Shown: positions 11,071-25,165 of the stretch, piece by piece
Layout of the letters: the number at the start of each line of letters is the position of its first letter
How positions within the stretch are numbered: position 1 is the first letter of the stretch
DNA from: Lates calcarifer
Taxonomy: Eukaryota > Chordata > Actinopteri > Centropomidae
Reading direction: 5' to 3'
Length of the DNA: 64,000 nucleotides
Assembly: GCF_001640805.2 (NCBI RefSeq)
Contig: NC_066850.1
Coordinates: 3,135,549 to 3,199,548 of the forward strand
Program-made: the position numbers and the translations under genes
Notes under the pieces: generated by a model
What the model was told of the DNA's origin: nothing
What the model saw: the letters and a program-made list of their open reading frames with translations, nothing else
Databases searched by the model: none

Positions 11071-13380
11071 CCAAGGTCCACTCTCTTAAGTTGTACATTC
11101 ATTATAGAGATTTACAGAAGGCGGGATGAAAAGTTTTTGAGAAGCTAAGTAACAGTTAGCAAGCTTTGTTGGCTTGGTCGCTAATGGAAATTAAGTTCAG
11201 ACAGATAATATCAAGAAACAGATTTGTACCAACATCTCTTGTGTCATAACTGTCTGTAATCCATTCCTCTTTTTTGGAAACATAATTGGTTGTTGTAAGA
11301 CAGCTAGTAAGCTAGGAGGCTTCCTCTTTTTTGGACTCTTTGTTCCATCAAAGGTTAGCGCAACATTAGCATGACTTTGCTTCTCAAGTGTGAACTGATT
11401 TCACCACATGAATGAAGGTGGAGTGACCAGGCCATTACTCAACCATCAAATAAACTATAGATTCAGTGTTGACCACAGAGACTACAGAATGAATGGCAAC
11501 AGCGTATCAGTCAATACCTGAGTAAACACACTTTAACTTTGATTTCCTAGAGAATCAGAACCTCTGCTCGGCCCTACATCCACTTTCTCCACAAGAATCA
11601 GCCGCAGCACCTAAAGCAAGGCTAAATCAATAGCATGTACGGGTTAATAGCAGTCGTGTTTTTGTAAGCCGGCACATAAACTATTAATTAGCTGGTGATT
11701 AGAGTCAGCTGGCAAGAATGATTCACAGCCCGAGGAGGCTATCGTCCTTGTGCTCTGCCAGGATAAATCAGCCATCTCTCATCTCATCTCTCTCAATATG
11801 TATCTGTGTGTCCTTTATGCAAGTACATTTGCAAAACAATGGAACAAAAGAAGACAGAATTACCATTTACAGCCAAACAGAGGCATGTGTGTCTGACCTG
11901 ACTCAGATGTTGTGCTTGATGTTGCACAAACTGTAAAGACTTGATCTCTGTGTTCACATTCTAGAGAGGTTTGTTCTTTGCAAGACAACTTTGGAAGAAA
12001 TGTTTTACACAAGGACACGAACATGGACTAGGCATCGATTTTAACATCATCCAAGGAGATGGAGGCAGGAATAAATAAGGAAGAATAGGGAAAAAAACTG
12101 AGGTTAGAAATAATGACAGAGGCTGCTTTGATAAATGAACTGGAAGAGCTCAGACGCAAACAAATGTGAGAAAGAGATGTTTGCTAAATTTCCAATCCTT
12201 GTGTGGATGCCAGCGACCTGGGCGCTAAACACCCACCACAATGCAGCAGTCACGTCTGATTGGTCCCTTTCCGTCCTCTGCTCTCCAATCCATCCCCTGC
12301 AGCTAACAGAATAAGAGACTTTGCAGACAACAAACTCTCTCTCTTTTTTCATTTTTTTTAGGATATTGTTTTCACTCTCTGGCATTCATGTTTCAAGGAA
12401 GGATAATTGGAATGCACACCTCCATATTCAAGATCCAAAGTGGAAGAAAACAGAGCAGATATTGGATTGCAATTCAAGTGTTTATAGTGTCTGGTTCTGT
12501 GTGATTCAGTGTTTGGTATGATTACAAAGGGTTTGTGTACACTGCAAGGGTGCCATAAGATATTTTTTATTATCTTTCTGAGGTAAAAATGTTTTAGGAA
12601 TACAAGCTGTTCTATTGCCATAATTTTTCTTTCATGAATCTTTGCAATGATGTGAGGAAGAAGTATTAGAAATGTATTTGTTAAAGTGTATAAATAAAGT
12701 GTAAAAGCCAAATATGAAAAAAAAAACAATGCTGTCTTGTAAATCATCACCTCCCCTCCCCGGTTCTCCCTGAGGGCTCAAACTCAAAGGCAACGTCTTC
12801 CCCAAAATAAACATCATCACAAAGACTGCTCAGACATAAAAGAAGATGAAAAGAGGACATGTGTCAAATACAAATCATGTTTCCGGCTTTGGAACGCAGT
12901 GTGCAGTGCAAATGGATCAGGGACCCCTCCAAAGCAATTACTGCTCTGATTCCCACGGAGAAAAACAGGTGTCAAAAGATCCAAACCTCAGAGGTCAGAT
13001 TTCATATTCTATCTGTTGTTTGAGTCTGCCACAAGCCAAGTTTCAAACAGATAAATACTCGTGATGAAGGGGATGTTTTTCCATTTGGTTTCGCAAGAAC
13101 ACTGAGGTGACGTTAAAATTTAAACAATCTGACTCTGAGTCAAAATACAGTGTCTGCTGCTGAGCTGCAACACTCTGACATTTTGACTTTATATCCCAAA
13201 AATCAACATAGTTTAAATGAATAACGCTTTATCTCACATTTGATCACAAAGCTTGTTTTCCTTTTGTAAAAGCTGAATTCTCATGCATTTATGATTTTTA
13301 CATATCATACAATGGTGTACGGTGTGTGTTCAAATATTCAAGTTCATGTACTGTTGTGTATTTATGGTGTTTCTTTGCCA
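11071..13380. other. noncoding, no gene seen
   Basis: Unique-looking sequence. Several short frames (for example 12358-12750 on the minus strand) lie in AT-rich DNA with homopolymers and no splice support. No recognised repeats. Confidence 0.4.
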
Positions 13381-13660
13381 AAAGTTCCAGGAACTTTAAT
13401 TTCTCAAGACCTGATGTCCTGGAACTTTCCCAGGGGTAAAAGTTGCTCCAGCACATTGTGATTTGTTGGCCGTCAGTCCATTGGCTATAAAATCTCTTGG
13501 GTACGCTCCGTCCTGATTACCGTCGGCCACAGACTGTGTTTGCAGCAGCGGGTTTCTAAAAAGTCTGGTGGAAACAAAGGTAGGGGAGCTGAGTTCCTCC
13601 AAAGGTTTCTGTTCCCCAGGGAAAGTTCTTGTGGTGGAGACGCACCTTGAGTCTCTGAAC
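13381..13660. repeat. candidate foldback repeat
   Basis: It begins with a 17-bp palindrome-like block, aaagttccaggaacttt (13381-13397). 'ggaactttcccagggg' at about 13421 is roughly matched in reverse by 'ttccccagggaaagttc' near 13612. The text between, including 'aagacctgatgtcctggaac', resembles a dispersed fish repeat, but I am not certain of the family. Confidence 0.4.
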
Positions 13661-14924
13661 ATTACTTAATTTTTTTCCTAAATTTGAGGAGGAGTTCAAA
13701 TTCTGAATAAAAACTGATAGTGGTAATATAATACAAATAAGGAAAACTTTAAGCTTCAAGCTTAAGAAGACTGGAATGCCTCAGTTTATCTGAAATTAAA
13801 TATGGAGATACGTGGTTGCCACTCAACAGCAACGACTGAAACTGAAATGATAAGGGTCTTAATCATGATGTGCTATCTTACAGAGGTGAGGTTGTTTTGG
13901 TTCCTTTAATATTTCAGGTTGTAGAGGGGGAATATTTTTTAAATATATTCTGTAAACTACTGGGACGGATTAGTTTCCCATTACAGGCGTGTTAGTTGGT
14001 GTCTATAGCTTGAAGGCAACATAAAATAAAGCTGCTATAAACCTGATGGTTACCTCAAAGAAACTGGGGATCAAAAGGGGCCCGTGGTTAATTTCTTCCT
14101 CTGGCCCTGGCAGCAGGTTAATCCGGCCCTGTCTTTAGGAGGTCTCCCAGCTGCTAAGGCTGAGCCTCAGTCATTCGTGGTCTTTCTGCACTTTCCAGAC
14201 GAGTGTTGTGAGTATGCACCCTTAAACAAATCTGTTTAAAGGCATTTTACACACATCTGATCAGTATAAATCTAATGCACAACCTGGTTGTGTTTTCATT
14301 AGATGGGTTTACACCTCTGATGGATGTGGGATCTGCAGCTTGGTTATAGGGCAGCCGTAATGACCGTCAGTTAGCATGCAGCGTTCCAGGCCACAGCTTT
14401 TGATTCCCTGTACGATCCCACGGCGGCATTACATCCCCGATGTGCAGAAGTTGTATCAAGGTCGTTTCAAATCACCCCCGTCCTCCATCAAAGCGACAAG
14501 TTCAAACCTGATGCATCCAAGCGCCGGAGAAGACGACATAAATAAGCCAGGCTGACGAGTGAATATAAAGCTTCTGAGTGGGTAGGAGGGGTAAGGGGTG
14601 AGGTGGGTGGTGGTGGTGGTGGGAAAAGAAAATATTTTTTCACCCCTTAATGGAGCCGTCAACAATCACTTTTCAGCGGAGAGATGGAGTCACAAGGCGG
14701 ATGGCGGTTTTGTGGTCTAAGGCAGAGGGGAAGCATCATTACCATAGAAAACATTACAGCGAACGATGGACATCCAGGCCATCAAAGATGATCATCTCAT
14801 AAATTCCATGCACTGTATAATAGGCCTGTCACTCTTGAAGGCTGAAGGGAAAATAATGCCCACAGCTGATTTTTTATCTTCCACAGTGCTTCTGCTGATT
14901 GCCGCTAAATAGGCCTCAGCTTGT
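13661..14924. other. noncoding, no gene seen
   Basis: Unique-looking sequence with a short (GGT)n run near 14603-14621. No supported frames. Confidence 0.4.
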
Positions 14925-15085
14925 TTAGCTAATAGACACCGCGGTTGCGAAACCACAGTGTGGTGGGCGGCTTTTGATGGCCACTGTCCGAATCCATATG
15001 TCCCTTTCAATCTCCCATGTCTTATCATTAAGCCAATAATTTGATGAGCAATTAAAGCAAGGCCGTAGTAAACAACCACTCAGCC
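14925..15085. promoter_or_regulatory. possible enhancer-like noncoding element
   Basis: High-complexity sequence with a palindromic pair of RUNX-type cores (accaca g tgtggt, 14952-14964). An ATTA-rich block 'cattaagccaataatttgat' follows at about 15027-15046. Motif content and texture suggest regulatory DNA. Conservation cannot be judged from one sequence. Confidence 0.3.
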
Positions 15086-18000
15086 GGCGTGATGTGTGGC
15101 ATGTCCGAGCGGGGGGGGGGGACCACTGTTTAAATGCCAGCCGTAGGTAATCAACCATCAGCAGAGATCCTGCATGGGCAATTGTGACAGTGGATGACAT
15201 GCAGACACGCACACGGATACACACTGTGTGGCTTCCACACACACTGCCTCGTATCCACGCACACACTCCGAATAACAATAAGACATTAATTTAGAACAGG
15301 TCCCAGCTAAATAAAAGACTAATGCCTCAGGTAGCCAACCCTCTCCTTGTCTTAAAGGTCACAAATGATGTCTTTGTCTCCGAAAACATGGAGTCTAGAC
15401 AATGTTTTGGAGGGAATATTTCTAGCGGGAGGGTTGCATTAGACAGGCAGCTTCCCCTTTCTCGTTAATTACATGATTAAGCTCTGCTAAGGTTAAAGAC
15501 CCATTCAAAGCCCTGCATTGCTAATTGGGACACAAGCGATGCTGTTGTCCGGACTTCATCTACTCCTTATATTCCCCTCACACACACACACTAACAAATT
15601 TAATAGGTTACATCAGTGTGGAGGCACAAGTCGTTTTACATTTTAATTTTGCAGAGCCTGGAAACACCCTGTTGTGGCACCGCATTTAACACAAATAAGC
15701 ATTTAGCTAATGCACTAACCCAGCAGTGGAGTCATTTCCACATGAAACCCTCAATTTTAAGCAACTGATACTATAAAGGTTCTAACAAATATTAGATATG
15801 GGTTTGATTTTAGACCTGGGGGGGGGGCACAAAGTAAGAGAGGCATTCATAATTAAACATCTTTTTATATCCATATATAAAAACAGTTTTAATTAGTGAG
15901 AGAGACATTTCTCCCTCATCCTCAGTGGAGATTATACCCTCACATGGATGTAATTATTAATGTGAAAACACATAACGAGTGACGCGGTGAAAGACTTATA
16001 TCTGTGTGACTTGAAGATAACAGCATATCGGAGTGCTGCGAGTGTACAGTCCATGTTAGGGATGAAAAACTGAGCTGCTTCTTTTTGTGTCATGTCATCT
16101 AAGTGTCTTTCACACATACAAAGGCTTTTATCCTTTTACAACATGTACAGTGAATATAAAGTCGCTTTGTGCAGACTTTTCATTAGTCCCGAGGTCTTTT
16201 ACTTTACATTTGTCTTATGTATTTGTTTTTTTCTTTCATGGTGAGTTCAAAGTTTTCTAACATCAACCCTTTGTGACACTTTTTGTTAGGGTCTTTGCTC
16301 GTACTGCGCAGCTTTCAAGAAATTTCAAAACGTCAGATGAAATGAAAGGCTCGTGGGAGTGGGCGTACAACCGAGAGCTAGCTAGCTAGCTATCAAGCTA
16401 CGCGGGCTCTCCCAGGACTGGACCATAATGGGCACCATGAAAGACCCGAGGGGGCCGGGCAGAGCCAGCAAGCCCAGCTGTGCAGCGCAGAGACACCTCT
16501 GCGGCTCTTCTTTAAAAAAAAAAAAAAGAGTTATCAGTTAATGAGCAACACCCCCCCCCACGCCACCCCAGTCCCCTTCTGCTGCTTCACTTGAGTCCTA
16601 GACAGAGACAAATAAACTTAGCTTGTGTAAATGGAGCAGAAAGCATTGAGAAGGAAGGGGGGCGCACACTCACACAGTTTGGGAATCCACTTTTATCCCT
16701 CACTGTATAGAAATAGCCCCTTTCCTCTCCCTCTCTCCCTCGCTCCCTCTTGCTTCGCCTCTCTCAGCCGAACTGAGAGATGGTGATCTTTTCAAAGGTC
16801 ATTTGAACCATTTGTCTTATCTCAGAGTTTCTTCACTGAGATGGCAAGCACAACAGAGAAACTTTGCCTCGGGCTTCGGCTTTGTACATTTCATAACCAG
16901 CCAGCAAGAGCCCTGCAAAAAAAATCCTCTCAGAGACAGCGTCTTACATCCTCTGTTATTAAACTATGATGCACTAAATACGGCATCATTGACTTTTTTT
17001 CCCACCCTCAACAAGCAATCAACAAAAAGGAGGGTTGTAAACAATACTGTAAAATACCTTATAAATAATGAATGCAGACCCCCGATGGTTGACTACCCTC
17101 ATGTACCCGCCTGTGTACTCCGACCCGAGTTGGAGTCTGGTTTTTGCTATGCTGCCGTGACTTGCCCTTTTCATTGCTGCTGTATTTCTGCTGCTGCGTC
17201 TGTAAACACTAACAAGCCGCAGACAACGACCACGATTCCTGTTCACTTAATAAAAAAAACAGAAGTGAAAAATTATTGTGGACCGCCGCCGCTGCCAGCG
17301 TCCTACTGCGAGGACTACTGCGGCCGTGCTTGAGTATTTACCTGCTATTATGACAAACGAGGGCTGATTATTACCCAGGGTGCACTGGGGACAGCAGTCA
17401 TTACAGCAACTTCCTGTTTCTGCTGCAGTTAGCTGGTCGTCCTCTGTGTTATTCACAAAACACCTGTGCTGGATGCCTCGGGCTTTGGCAAAGACAGATA
17501 AGAAAATTAATATTTATAAAGAGGAACAGCTTCAGACTAATCACCAGAACAGAGTGAGCTGCATGTTGTAACAATATGGAGGACAGAAAAACACAGTCGC
17601 ACATGTAACTGTCTGTTACATTATCATATTTGATTTCCCCAAAGCCGACGTCCTGAAAATATTGGTGACATTAGGTGAATTGGCAGACATCACAGTCAAA
17701 GTGGAAAAAGTGGAATGAAATACAAATAATTACAATATCAATTCTACTGACAGCTGTATGGATTTATCATGCCCTCCCTCTCAACTGTCATAAGCAACTT
17801 CCTAAATAGATAACAGGCCCAAACACACTGACTGTAGCGGAAACACAGCTGCCCTCCTCTAATTTGTTTAGAATCCAAAATGGTTTTTGCATTTTGTTTG
17901 ACACTTATTTTTGTCTTCGGCTGAGATTTAATGTTTAAAGCCGCTGTTTCTGACTGTAAAATACTGTTTATATTTAGAAGAAGTTTCAGTATCGAAAACT

Positions 18001-18088
18001 GAAAACTAATTTACATTTACTTGCAAAATGAAGGAAATTCTGCTCTGGTGAGAAACAAGACTTCTGGATACAGATTTATGTCTGGATT
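15086..18088. other. noncoding, no supported gene
   Basis: It holds an 11-nt G run near 15110, (CA)n at 15578-15591, and an AGCT tandem at about 16377-16392. The stretch 15420-15545 has homeodomain-like TTAATTA cores and may be regulatory. The 176-codon frame at 16803-17333 has no splice or family support and looks like chance. Confidence 0.4.
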
Positions 18089-18548
18089 GGGGCTGCAACT
18101 AGCAACTATTTTCAGTATTGATTCATCTATTGATTATTTATTTGACTGGTCTACTGTGTCAGAAAATGATGAAAGCATGGTGATATCTTTAGATTGTTTT
18201 TTGTTCAGTTACAGTCAAAAATTCAAAGATTTTCAGTTTACAATGATAAAAAGTTTCCCTCCAGACTAAAACAAATCCCTGCCTTGAGTAATAACTTAAC
18301 AAAATTACCTAATCCCCACCATTACAACTTCAAACTGGCTTCCAAACTAGTTGCGATGTCACAATGCCGCATTTTAAAGTCACATTTAAGAGAAACTTTC
18401 CTCCCTCAGCAGATGAATATTACATTAATATAACACATACACTGTTCTCCACAGTGAAGGTCAGACATTCAAATGAATTTACAACAAGCAAAACCTAATT
18501 TTGGGTGAAGGGGGACTTTAAATGATTAATTGAGTTGTTTCAGCTCTG
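18089..18548 (+). mobile_element. MITE-like element, 'ggggctgcaac' family, copy 1
   Basis: The left end reads ggggctgcaactagcaacta and the right end 'gattaattgagttgtttcagctct', which are inverted relatives. The left half follows the family through 'tattgattcatctattgatt', 'gtcagaaaatgatgaaa' and 'caaagattttcagtttacaa'. The middle (about 18265-18515) does not resemble the family and may be an insertion or a replaced segment. The family is very abundant in percomorphs; class is probably hAT-like, from memory. Confidence 0.6.
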
Positions 18549-21500
18549 AATAGGTAGAGGAGTAATATCTATGGGTAACAAAATATACTGTATTTCACTG
18601 TAAACCACCCTCATAATAATAATGAATGCATATGCCCTCATTATTACCAAACAGCAGGAAGGTGAGAATAGATGCAAAATTTTTGCATCAGTGTGGGAGG
18701 ATATGTGAGTGCCGAGAGGCGGGGGTGCTGCTGTATCCAATCAGATTTCAGGACAGGTCAGCCCACCTCCCCTCCCCCAGAACTATCAGGCAAAGATGAC
18801 AAGACGCCTTCAATTAACCTGCTGCACTCTGGCCAATGACATTTAGGCTCAAGCACGACCTGAATCACAAACTAGCTTTCAAGTGTTTCACTTCTAACTG
18901 CCACCTCACCAGTTAACAGGAGCCTGAGAGGAGAGGAGAGCAGCACTGGCACACAAAGGGCGTTTTATCAGAAGTGAAGGATGCATTTACTGCATGTGTA
19001 TGTGCACGGTTTTTCTGCACAGGATCCATATTCTCACTACCCCCCTAACACCAAGTTACCCACAGTGTGTCTGGCAGACCGTACTGCTCACACAGCAGCC
19101 CCAAAACTGAAATATTCATCTTTAATAAGAGGTTTACAGCACATGATTTATTTTGATAGTCCTACGCCTGCTGTTGAGAATATTCATGGCTCATTCTATG
19201 TTATGGAAACAGAATATTCCTACAGCTCTATCTGTTACATCCCCCCACCCCCTCCACCCTGTGCTCTCTCATTGATTTTGGGTGCTAGTGCCACCAAGTG
19301 GCTGGATCGTCTGGGTTTACAGAGGATAACAACACTGCAGTCTCCTCTCTCTCCCTTTCATCTCGGCTCGGTCTATATGCTGGACTGATTCACCACAAAG
19401 GGAGTCGATATGCCCTTCTAAACGTTCAAGGCAGCTCAGGGGCTGTCATCTACTATTCATCTATATCACAGGCCGGGGATACACGTGTATGTGTGCAAGT
19501 CGGTTCAAAATTACTTTTAGGGCTGGTGATAGATGTGTTACTGATTGTTGAGTAGCTGCTAGATTGAAGAGCGGTCCGCCCGCATCACCCGCACTCCTTC
19601 TCTCACTCTCTCAGGCCTCCGTCTCCAGGGATGGAGAAGTGGGCAAGAGCCGTGAGTGATATACGAGCCAGGCTGAGAGAGATGAGAAGGACCTGCCATT
19701 CCCTGTCAAGAGGGGACGTTGCAAGGCGAGAGGTTACGCACATTGAAATGCCATTTCCTGCAGTTCACTACTTCACTCTCGCCGCTAACTCGGACACCGG
19801 GATGAGAGATGAAAAATGGCTCCCATTACAGGCGTGACCTCAGCTGATCTTTGCTGTTGACCCCCACATCTTATGAGCGTGACCCCGTTGCAATATCTCA
19901 ACCTTTTTCACACACACACACACACACACACGCATGTACAAGCACGCTCACATGCAGAAACACCCACATCCGTCCACTCGCCCCCCCCACCCCCCGCGGG
20001 TGCTCTTAGATTAGTAATGACCATCTAGCTAGCTGCCAATAGGACCATGGTGAGTATCTACTGCTAGCTCGTTTCTAAATGAGTGTAAATGGATCTGCTT
20101 CACACCAAAGGACAAGAAATTAATCTTGCACTAATCACTAGCACGGACTACTTACTAGGTACGGTACATCAGCTGGAACTGGTTCTATGCTGATGAATTA
20201 ATGAAATATTAACACTGGTACTGTATGTTTGCTGCTGCTGGAGAAAGTTACTGTTAAAAGTAATTAGTAAAAGTCATTTATTTTGCCTCACTGACTCATT
20301 TTGCATAAGTTTAAAGTATCTAATGAGATATTTGCTGTAAAAACTCGTACTCCCAAGAGTGCTGTTACTGTAAGAAATCTAATTTCAAGGCTTTTGGAAA
20401 ACCAGTTTTACTCATATCAAACACATGTGAGTGGATCTTTTTAGAATAAATAACATTTTAACTTAAGAGATATTTTTCTTTCTCTAAATTGACACAAGAG
20501 TTAAACAAAGTTTTAACTTAACCCTGCACCCACATTTAATGATAATTACAAATTAACATCCTATTTTTCTGCACATATTTTGTACATTTTTAACTGTTTT
20601 CTGTTATATGCTGTGTATGCCTTGTTCTGTTTGTCCAGTTATTCTATTGTTCCTTGTGGGATGGCAGGAAACTTGCTGGAACACAGTAAAATATAATGAA
20701 ATAAAACTAAAGTTAAAAGTAAATTTAGAAAACTATATATACTAATAAATGACCTTCAAGAAGGAGCCAACAACGCATTACAAGAATTTTAACAAAACAC
20801 ACAGTGTGGTTGAGATGTGAGTGTGTAAATACCTAAATCTAACATCACATAAAATACGGACATTAATGGATTAAACCTAATTATACCTTTAATCATCTAC
20901 CAAATATACTGCTTATTTCCTTTAGTAATGTCTGCCAATAAGAAAGGTGGAGCGTCAGCACAAGATATAGAAAAGTACAATGGGAAATATAATTGCCTTT
21001 TATAAAGTCTGAGATGTTTGTAGAAAAAAGAAGCCTTGGCGTTTTCATCACCACTTGGAGGATAAAACGTAAATAAATGGATTTTGCAACAACAGAGCAA
21101 TCTTTGCCATTTAGTTCAGCTAAATTATATTTAGTTTCATTCTGTTTTTCTTATCAGATGGCTGTTTAAACATCTTTACTCAAGAGCTAGTTTAAATATT
21201 TTCTTTTTAATGTGCAGGAAAGATTTCACTGCTAATTAAGTGGACAAGAATTCCTCAATAATTATCAGTGAAATGTCTTCCATCTTATCCTGACCTTGTG
21301 GTCTTTCTCCTGCTAACAGAGCCTGTATCACAGAGCCTGCCTGCTGTATATAGTATGCGTGGGATTTTTAACTTGCAGCGCTGAGACCAGTCCAGCTTGG
21401 AGCCAACATAAGCTCTTTATATTGTCCGCCTACTGAACGCAAAGCCATTTTCCTGCTTACTCAAATTACAGAAACACAGTAACAACTCCCTGCGCCATCA

Positions 21501-24487
21501 ATATACAGGATATAGTAATACAATGGTTTTGTTTGTGTGGAAGAGCATCAGGCAAGACAATAAACGTCCCAATATTCACTCTGATATCCTGCTACTGATA
21601 ACAGCCACAACCACAACTGAAGGTTCACTGTGTTTTCTGTTCTTTCACAGCACATACGCAATTTACACTGATAACAGTGGCAAATTTACCACTCAAAAAC
21701 TACAGGACCTCAATTTCAGACAGAGGCAAACAAAAGCAACCTTCTCTTTTTTTAATCCAGCACCTGTCAATTATACGGGCTAAAATGAAAATGCATTTTT
21801 ATCAGTGGTAGCTAGCAAGCTAAACCCATCCCAATCCATTCCCTACATTTTAGCTCACCTTTTTATATTTGTGAAACCCTAAACTCCATTTTCTTCAAAG
21901 GTTTAGTGGACAACATGTGGATAAATCCAAAGCTTGAGAGATGCTAACATGCTAATTTTCTGTTGCTAACTACAGCTAATTATACCTGACTGGTTATATT
22001 TGTGTATAGATTTTGTAGTCAATTCTATTTGTCCTTTAGTTGTTTATTAATGTTTTCTTCTTTTATCACATACAGTATATGTACAGTATAATTGCAGTAC
22101 AGAAGTGAATATCCAGGCCTGTGTTGGATGTAAATGCTAACAGTGTTTAGTATTTTATTGCCTCCTCCAGATGTCTAATAAGAAGTACATGACTTTATGT
22201 ATTCAGACCTTGTACTGGTAATAATCAAGTCCTCGTCATACTTCAATGTATATGAATAAATTTAACTGTGTCAACCAAGTGACTTCAGATTATTGTGTTA
22301 ATAGAAGCCTTTTAGCACATTATTATCACGTATGATGTGGGATGAAGACGTGGTCTGCAGAGACAGTCAGTAAATAGGAGAGGAACTGTTTTACATATTT
22401 AGCATATTAGTGATTGTTTATAAGAGTCACGCTATTATTAGTGGAGACGGAGACAGTGCTCACACTGAGAAATCAAGGATGCGGCACTGTTGTTACACAT
22501 TTATGCAAAACAAATCTGATCAGAAGTAACCTCCAGGCAATGATACAAAAGAAAATGTGTTGTGTGAGGAAGGCGAGGAAATATTTGATCAAAGTTAAGA
22601 AGAATGTCTGCTTGTTACGCTTTTCATCTACATTCAACTTTGCAGCCTGGCAACAACAACAGCCACCAATCAAATATATTCAGATTTGTATGTACAGTAG
22701 CACATCCTGCTCTGCCAGAAATAGATGGTAGATGTCACCATCGCTGTGGAAGAGCAACATTGCTGAGGAGGCAAAGAAAACATTTTAACAATTTGATTAC
22801 TGCTGGACTGATGGACACTCTGCCGCTTATAAAACAACATCATCTATTTGCTCAGCATTTTATTAGCAAATATGACAACACATTAAACAGCTGAAGGCTG
22901 CTAAAACATGTTTTTGCTGAAAGATGGCAGCCAGAACACTGATGAAACAGGAAGAGTGAAGTGGGAAACCATCTATGGAAAAACACAGGTATAGAGTGCC
23001 TAGAATAATCCATAATCTTAAATTTAAGAAACACTGTTTTATGATTATTTTGCCTCCAATACAAAGGTTTTACTCACCACTCATTTAAACTGAGGAAATC
23101 ATCCAACCCAACTTGGATCTCTCTGATAGTTCAAACTCATTAGATTTTCCAATGGAATAGTTATTAAAATTACCTTTTGCAATTCAAATCCACAATCTAG
23201 AACCCTAGAGAGATAATTTTATCATCTCCATATTCATCCACAGCAGTGTCAACAACACCATTCTCCCCCACGGATGTTATTAAATACATTACTTTCCCAT
23301 GCCAATCCAAAGGGTAGTGCAAAACCTACAACGCAAAGGCTTAAAGGTTATAATGAGGAACTGCTGCCATATTTCTCTGTATTATATCATTTGTGGGAGG
23401 AATACATTTATTTTGCAACATGCTGTTGTATTAGAATAATCAGAACTGGTCAGGTTGACACAGGTTAGCAGATTGAACACATTTCCAAATGAAACACTTG
23501 ACCCAAATTCTCAAAAGAGTGTGACAAATCCAGTAAATCTCTAATGAAAACACTCTCATAATGCACATGCTCAAGAGTTTGTGATATTTTCTTTCTTTTA
23601 TTCCATGAAATCAGTTAAGGGATGTAATTTGTATTTAATTTTACCAGGAAGGGTAATTTTTTACAAGTTTCAACAACAGTAAAGGTCATCACTTAAGAAA
23701 TCGAGGTGGGAGAAATTATTGACTTGTCAGTTTGGTCTGTTTCTGTTCAGTTGATAGACTCGTCCATGACGTGTTGGGGTTGGAGCAGGGACATGCAGTT
23801 AGCCTCTACCAAAGAGAAAAGAGAAGTGATTCCCAGTAAGTCCAAAGTTTATCTTATTTACATGTTTTGTGTTCTCGTTAGCTGGCATGCTAACATTAGC
23901 CCGCATTCCAGAATTGCCTGTATTGTTGTTGTTTTGTTTGTTTGCTTGTTTTAAATGTGGTTGGAAGGTGAGTCAGTCCCAGAGCTTATTGCCTTGCTTC
24001 CTGTTAAACCACCAAGTCTCCTGTGGTTTCTGTTCCTACATGAGTTAAACACAAAATGTGACATGCAGGGTGTTTTAATTTTTCATTTTTCGTTTCACAA
24101 TTTTTACATCATAGTTTTTCAAGTAACTTGCTCAGCACTGTTCAATGTGTACACTGCTCAATCACCCAAACTCTAGGAATGCACTTGACATAATAAAATA
24201 ATGATATCTCATAGCAGTATCAAAGGCTGGACTGTTTCTTCCCTTGATTAAAATGCCCCTCCTTATTCCCAAGCCTCCAGGCTACTCGACCTGCCACTAA
24301 CACCCCTCTTGTCTCTTGCTGTTCCCTCGTTATCGCAGCCGGCTTGCCTGTCCCAAATGCCCTTCCTCCATTTCATGTGGTTTTAATAATACACCACCTG
24401 CCTTCAGATGCCCACCTTGCATCTTGTTATAACTTCAGCAAACACTTCACCTCCAGTCTCCTCTACGGGTTTACTCTCTTATATTTG
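18549..24487. other. noncoding, no gene seen
   Basis: Long stretch without supported genes. It includes (CA)n at 19909-19932 and C-rich runs near 19981-19996. Scattered 'catgctaacattagc' type words (for example 23886-23900) may be tiny relics of the repeat at 58488-58790. Confidence 0.4.
19909..19932 (+). repeat. (CA)n microsatellite
   Basis: About twelve CA units, read directly from the sequence. Confidence 0.9.
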
Positions 24488-24524
24488 GGGATTTGGCCGA
24501 TGCACTTATCCAATGACTTAGTGA
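24488..24524 (-). mobile_element. degenerate LINE-2/SINE-type 3-prime tail
   Basis: The text 'atttggccgatgcacttatc' then 'caatgacttagtgagtg' is a diverged reverse copy of the widespread fish tail whose plus form reads like gtcgctttggacaaaagc at 53597-53614. Only the tail is recognisable. Confidence 0.4.
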
Positions 24525-24934
24525 GTGTAACATGAGAATAAGCAGCTTAGATCATAGAAATAACAAACAATCAATGGTAACACTTGTGTGGGTTGGGACC
24601 TACAATACTCCCATTACCCCCAGACTAGTAATATGAGAGGGGGGTATTGGGGAAAAGAAGACGATGAGCACAGGGGACAGATTAAAAAAAAATATTGTGG
24701 AGTGTAATTAGATATACATCTGGATCTACTTGGGCAAATGTAGTCTGTTCCTGACAACCTTAACAAGTCTGTTATCTTTGCACCACATGTAAAAGCTAAA
24801 AAATAAAATAAAATACATAAAGCTCCTTTAAAGCACACTGCTTCCTCTGCTGATTCTGGTGGATATTTTAATGTTATTACACACTTAGCCACCCTCCTCA
24901 GATCTGAAGTTGATACTTCTATTTACTCCTCTCT

Positions 24935-25165
24935 GGGGATGCAGTTATTATTTTCATTACTGATTCCTCTGCCAACTATTTTCTCAATTAATCATTTAAT
25001 TGTTTCGCCTGTAAAATTTCGGAGGACAGTGAAAAATGTCTATTATTATTTCCCAGAGCTCACAGTGACATGTGACCAACAGTCCAAAACACAAATATAT
25101 TCTATATATGTCCAGTAAAATGTGACAAAGAAAAGCATCAGAAGCATTTGAATCGACAGAACTAA
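24935..25165 (+). mobile_element. MITE-like element, 'ggggctgcaac' family, copy 2 (partial)
   Basis: It starts ggggatgcagttattatttt and follows the family through 'ctgccaactattttctcaat', 'gacagtgaaaaatgtc', 'tttcccagagctcacagtga' and 'gaccaacagtccaaaacaca'. It breaks off after 'gacaaagaaaagcatcag'. The right half with the terminal inverted repeat is missing. Confidence 0.65.

Noticed and set aside
16803..17333. 176-codon open frame, plus strand
   Set aside because: No recognised domain, low-complexity patches (Thr, Cys runs), no splice or start context, and an antisense frame over the same DNA. Probably chance.
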